Source: Planctomycetaceae bacterium
GTDB lineage: Bacteria > Planctomycetota > Planctomycetia > Planctomycetales > Planctomycetaceae
NCBI GenBank assembly: GCA_016765335.1
Contig: JAESQE010000565.1
Span: forward strand, 1 to 8,406
DNA length: 8,406 nt
Direction of reading: 5' to 3'
Shown: positions 6,791 to 8,406 of the stretch, piece by piece
Position numbering within the stretch: position 1 is the first letter of the stretch
Layout of the letters: each line of letters opens with the position of its first letter
Program-made: the position numbers and the translations under genes
Notes under the pieces: model-generated
Database searches by the model: none
What the model saw: the letters and a program-made list of their open reading frames with translations, nothing else
Told to the model about the DNA's origin: nothing

Positions 6791-6830
6791 TCAAACGTCA
6801 TTGTGAAATAAAATAAAATTGGGAATCCCT

Positions 6831-7289
6831 TCAACCAAATTCCGCATTGTAATACCAAAAAGGATAATCTTCAATCTGTTTGACAAGCTCATTCTTCACC
6901 GGATTGTTGGCAATGTACGTCAATTTTTCGTGGAACTCGTCTTCATCCCGAACGATCCGATCCCAAGATTCATCCTGCCAGATCTTTCCCTTAGAATTCC
7001 GATGAAGATTCACCTTTCTGGCAAAGACTCCTTTAATTCCCTTCATAATCCGGGACAATTCATAAGGAGGAAGCGGCTTAATTAATAAGTGCACATGATC
7101 AGGCATTACGACAAAAGATGCCAACATGTAATATTTATCCTCTCCCTCCCGAAGATGTTGGAGAACAATAGACCGTTCCTCATCAGTAAACGAAGTAGAA
7201 GCTGCCCGAAATGTTACAAAGTAGAGACTTTTCCCCAACGTCCAATGAGGCAAGTTCCTTTTCTTTTTAACGAGTGATCGTTTTTTCAT
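6831..7289 (-). CDS. REP-associated tyrosine transposase (RAYT, Y1/HUH family)
   Basis: A 152-residue single-stranded-DNA transposase of the IS200/Y1 superfamily, RAYT branch. Visible motifs in order: GKSLYFVTFRA (19-29, first strand), the HUH metal-binding motif MPDHVHLLIKP (62-72, His65 and His67), a helix around KGIKGVFARKVN (83-94), then IWQDESWDRIVRDEDEFHEKLTYIANNPVK (about 103-132), which contains the probable nucleophile Tyr125 and is highly characteristic of RAYTs. The C-terminal YPFWYYN (142-148) is also typical. All key residues are present and the frame is intact, so the enzyme may be active. The protein should nick and join DNA at the flanking REP hairpins. Start is ATG 7289, followed by a basic N-terminus; no strong ribosome site is seen, consistent with low expression. 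Confidence 0.88.
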   Translation of the reverse strand: MKKRSLVKKKRNLPHWTLGKSLYFVTFRAASTSFTDEERSIVLQHLREGEDKYYMLASFVVMPDHVHLLIKPLPPYELSRIMKGIKGVFARKVNLHRNSKGKIWQDESWDRIVRDEDEFHEKLTYIANNPVKNELVKQIEDYPFWYYNAEFG

Positions 7290-7349
7290 TTGTAATCATG
7301 CACTTTGCATTTTGTTTCAAATGGCTATGATCTCTGTGGGGCACAGCGT

Positions 7350-7374
7350 CACAGACAGCAATGTCTGTGCTCCG
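7350..7374 (-). repeat. REP-type hairpin, CACAGACA family, right inverted copy
   Basis: On the minus strand CGGAG (7374-7370) precedes CACAGACA (7369-7362), loop TTGC, TGTCTGTG (7357-7350), a perfect 8-bp stem. It is inverted relative to the left copy, 60 bp upstream of the RAYT start and 8 bp past the crcB stop. An extra CTGTGCCCC (7346-7338) follows on the minus strand and nearly complements the outer GGAGCACAG, allowing an alternative longer fold. Confidence 0.75.
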
Positions 7375-7382
7375 AAAGAAAA

Positions 7383-7760
7383 TCAAAAATCAAGCAGGCG
7401 GCCTGCCATCATCCCCAGCAAAACGGCGGCGACACCTAAAAGCAGATTGCTGGCGACATTGAATATTGCCAGGTTCATATTTTGATCACGAGCCAGAACA
7501 ACCGTTTGATAGCCAAAGGTTGAAAATGTCGTCAGTGAACCAAGTATCCCAGTGATGGCAAAGGCTCGAACGTTTTCCTGATTCAGATACCCCTGGACTT
7601 CTAATGTGACCAGCAGGCCAATCAAAAAGCAGCCCAGCACATTCACAAATAAAGTGCCTGCCGGTTCAAATTGTGGGAATTTCTGCTGCATCCAGCCTGT
7701 AAGAAAATAGCGTGACATCGCCCCGATTGCCCCACCAATTCCAACAGCCAGCAAATTCAT
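7383..7760 (-). CDS. crcB: CrcB/Fluc fluoride ion channel
   Basis: A 125-residue four-helix inner-membrane protein that exports fluoride as a dual-topology dimer. Motifs: GGAIGAMSRY (9-18), GTLFVNVLGCFLIGLL (35-50) with the pore Asn40, and GILGSLTTFSTFGYQT (72-87), the Fluc segment carrying the Thr/Ser and Phe residues that line the fluoride path and hold the central Na+. Length is exactly that of usual Fluc proteins. The frame is open up to 7904, but the added 48 residues look non-natural, overlap the upstream gene and include a repeat, so MNLLAVGIGG at 7760 is chosen. An ATG two codons upstream (7766) is possible. No clear ribosome site and no recognisable fluoride riboswitch lie upstream. 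It may be read through from the PQQ-propeller gene. Confidence 0.92.
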   Translation of the reverse strand: MNLLAVGIGGAIGAMSRYFLTGWMQQKFPQFEPAGTLFVNVLGCFLIGLLVTLEVQGYLNQENVRAFAITGILGSLTTFSTFGYQTVVLARDQNMNLAIFNVASNLLLGVAAVLLGMMAGRLLDF

Positions 7761-7822
7761 GAACATAAGAGTTTGTACAAATCTGTGAGGTGAATAATTA
7801 GGGGGACGATCATTCCTTGAAC

Positions 7823-7874
7823 CTTGGTGGCAAAAAAATAAAGTTGAACCACTAAGACTCAAAGACACGAAGAC
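7823..7874. repeat. Hairpin plus short degenerate tandem repeat in the crcB leader
   Basis: CTTGGTGG (7823-7830) and CCACTAAG (7849-7856) form an imperfect 8-bp inverted repeat (7 of 8 pairs) around an A-rich 18-base loop. The second arm runs into a degenerate repeat of about 8 bases: ACTAAG, ACTCAAAG, ACACGAAG, ACA (7851-7873). It resembles interspersed repeats of the type 'accactaagacacaaag' that I recall from planctomycete and other environmental bacterial intergenic DNA; this recollection is not verified. It lies between the propeller stop and the crcB start. It has no clean T-tract after the stem on either strand. Confidence 0.5.
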
Positions 7875-7875
7875 A

Positions 7876-8406
7876 TTATTTAATTTTCCACAGATGCTGA
7901 TCACTTCGGATGTAGAATGCTCCGTTGGATGCAGCTGGAGTTGCCAGGAAGACGTCTTTGAAATCGTGCGAGCTAATGACTTCTCCCTGCTCTACACCCA
8001 GGTTCATGATTTCAGCCAAGCCACGTTCATTAACTGAGTACATGCGGCCTGCTGAAATGATCGGGGTTGAACTGAATGGGCCAGTTAAGCGTGCTTGCCA
8101 AATTCTTTTGCCAGCCTCCAGGCTGGCACAGCTCACAACCCCGGCTCGATTCACAACATAAACGCGATCTCCAAACACAACCGGGCTGGCAGAAGCTGGA
8201 GCCAGCTGACTGGCTTGCCAAACAATTCTCGGTGTCTTTGGATCACTGATACCGGGTCTGATTGCAGTCAAACCGTGTGAAGGAACATAGGCGATTTCAT
8301 TTTGAATTGTTAACGAAGGGATCGTCGATGCTCCATCGAGATATTCCCATTTCGTTTCTCCAGAAGTCACGTCAACAGCTGCGACCCCTTTAGAAGATTG
8401 CAAAAG
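7876..8406 (-). CDS. PQQ-like beta-propeller repeat protein, C-terminal part (runs off the right edge)
   Basis: The last 176 codons of a larger gene; the frame is open to the window edge at 8406, and the TTG at 8403 is only an internal Leu codon. The sequence consists of PQQ/BamB-like propeller blades. Repeated units are AAVDVTSGETKWEY near the start, then SASPVVFGDRVYVVNRAGVVSCASLEAGKRIWQ, then SSTPIISAGRMYSVNERGLAEIMNLGVEQGEVI, and a final partial blade ATPAASNGAFYIRSDQHLWKI ending at the stop. Each unit carries the pattern 'ssPvv..grvYvv...G.v.al...G...W'. Such proteins are abundant in planctomycetes, usually exported, sometimes as quinoprotein dehydrogenase-like or scaffold proteins. No catalytic residues can be assigned from this piece, and the N-terminal signal or kinase/other domain, if any, lies outside. 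Confidence 0.85.
   Translation of the reverse strand, partial: LLQSSKGVAAVDVTSGETKWEYLDGASTIPSLTIQNEIAYVPSHGLTAIRPGISDPKTPRIVWQASQLAPASASPVVFGDRVYVVNRAGVVSCASLEAGKRIWQARLTGPFSSTPIISAGRMYSVNERGLAEIMNLGVEQGEVISSHDFKDVFLATPAASNGAFYIRSDQHLWKIK

Larger units (their letters stand above)
6766..7374 (-). mobile_element. REPtron-like unit: RAYT gene between two inverted REP hairpins
   Basis: The RAYT transposase gene is bracketed by two inverted copies of the same palindromic repeat, at 6766-6790 and 7350-7374. Each copy begins CGGAGCACAGACATT from its outer end and then, after one variable base, CTGTCTGTG. This arrangement, a single HUH/Y1 transposase with inverted REPs on both sides, is the known form of REP-RAYT loci. 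There are no IS-type terminal repeats or visible target duplication, so the outer limits are those of the hairpins. It occupies the region between the lutA-like gene and crcB. Confidence 0.7.

Noticed and set aside
7823..7856. Intrinsic terminator of the propeller gene
   Set aside because: The stem is imperfect, the loop is 18 bases and the T-rich stretch lies inside the loop, not after the stem.
7761..7904. 48-residue N-terminal extension of CrcB from ATG 7904
   Set aside because: It overlaps the upstream propeller gene, crosses a repeat, and makes the protein much longer than the usual 125 residues, whereas the start at 7760 gives the standard Fluc N-terminus.
8398..8403. TTG at 8403 as start of the propeller gene
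   Set aside because: The frame is open to the window edge and the text begins in the middle of a propeller blade, so the gene clearly continues to the right.

Overview
The window looks like a chromosomal segment of a planctomycete, most likely family Planctomycetaceae. The grounds are moderate G+C, weak or absent Shine-Dalgarno signals before most genes, occasional GTG starts, and the gene set: a secreted BD-FAE-type esterase, a two-in-one ABC permease, tandem CNNM/CBS proteins, a stand-alone YkgE/LutA-like protein and a PQQ-type beta-propeller. This assignment rests on gene style only; no 16S or marker gene is present.

Left part (1-1574). A pair of inverted REP-type palindromes (10-91) sits 7 bp past the stop of a secreted alpha/beta hydrolase (99-962, minus). 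A 261-bp spacer separates it from a divergent DUF1805 (YunC-like) gene (1224-1574, plus).

Centre (1582-5684, all minus). A probable operon reads: fused two-half ABC-2 permease (GTG start), CNNM/CBS/CorC-type transporter protein, second CNNM/CBS protein. The two CNNM genes overlap by ATGA behind a strong AAAGGAG ribosome site. The second CNNM gene is split. Its first 50 codons stop just after a run of six A, and the rest of the protein continues in the -1 frame. A one-base shift at that run restores a normal 335-residue family member. It is either a programmed shift or slippage, a recent mutation, or a homopolymer sequencing error.

Right part (5685-8406). A 285-bp divergent spacer leads to a LutA/YkgE-like cysteine-rich (CCG domain) protein (5970-6722, plus) with no LutB or LutC beside it. 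Next is a REP-associated tyrosine transposase (RAYT, 6831-7289, minus) bracketed by two inverted copies of a CACAGACA hairpin, so it forms a compact REPtron. Then come a CrcB/Fluc fluoride channel (7383-7760, minus) with a repeat-bearing leader, and the C-terminal part of a PQQ-like beta-propeller protein running off the right edge.

No rRNA, tRNA, CRISPR, phage or toxin-antitoxin genes were recognised. The observations most worth checking are the frameshifted tandem CNNM gene and the presence of two unrelated REP families, of which only one flanks the RAYT.
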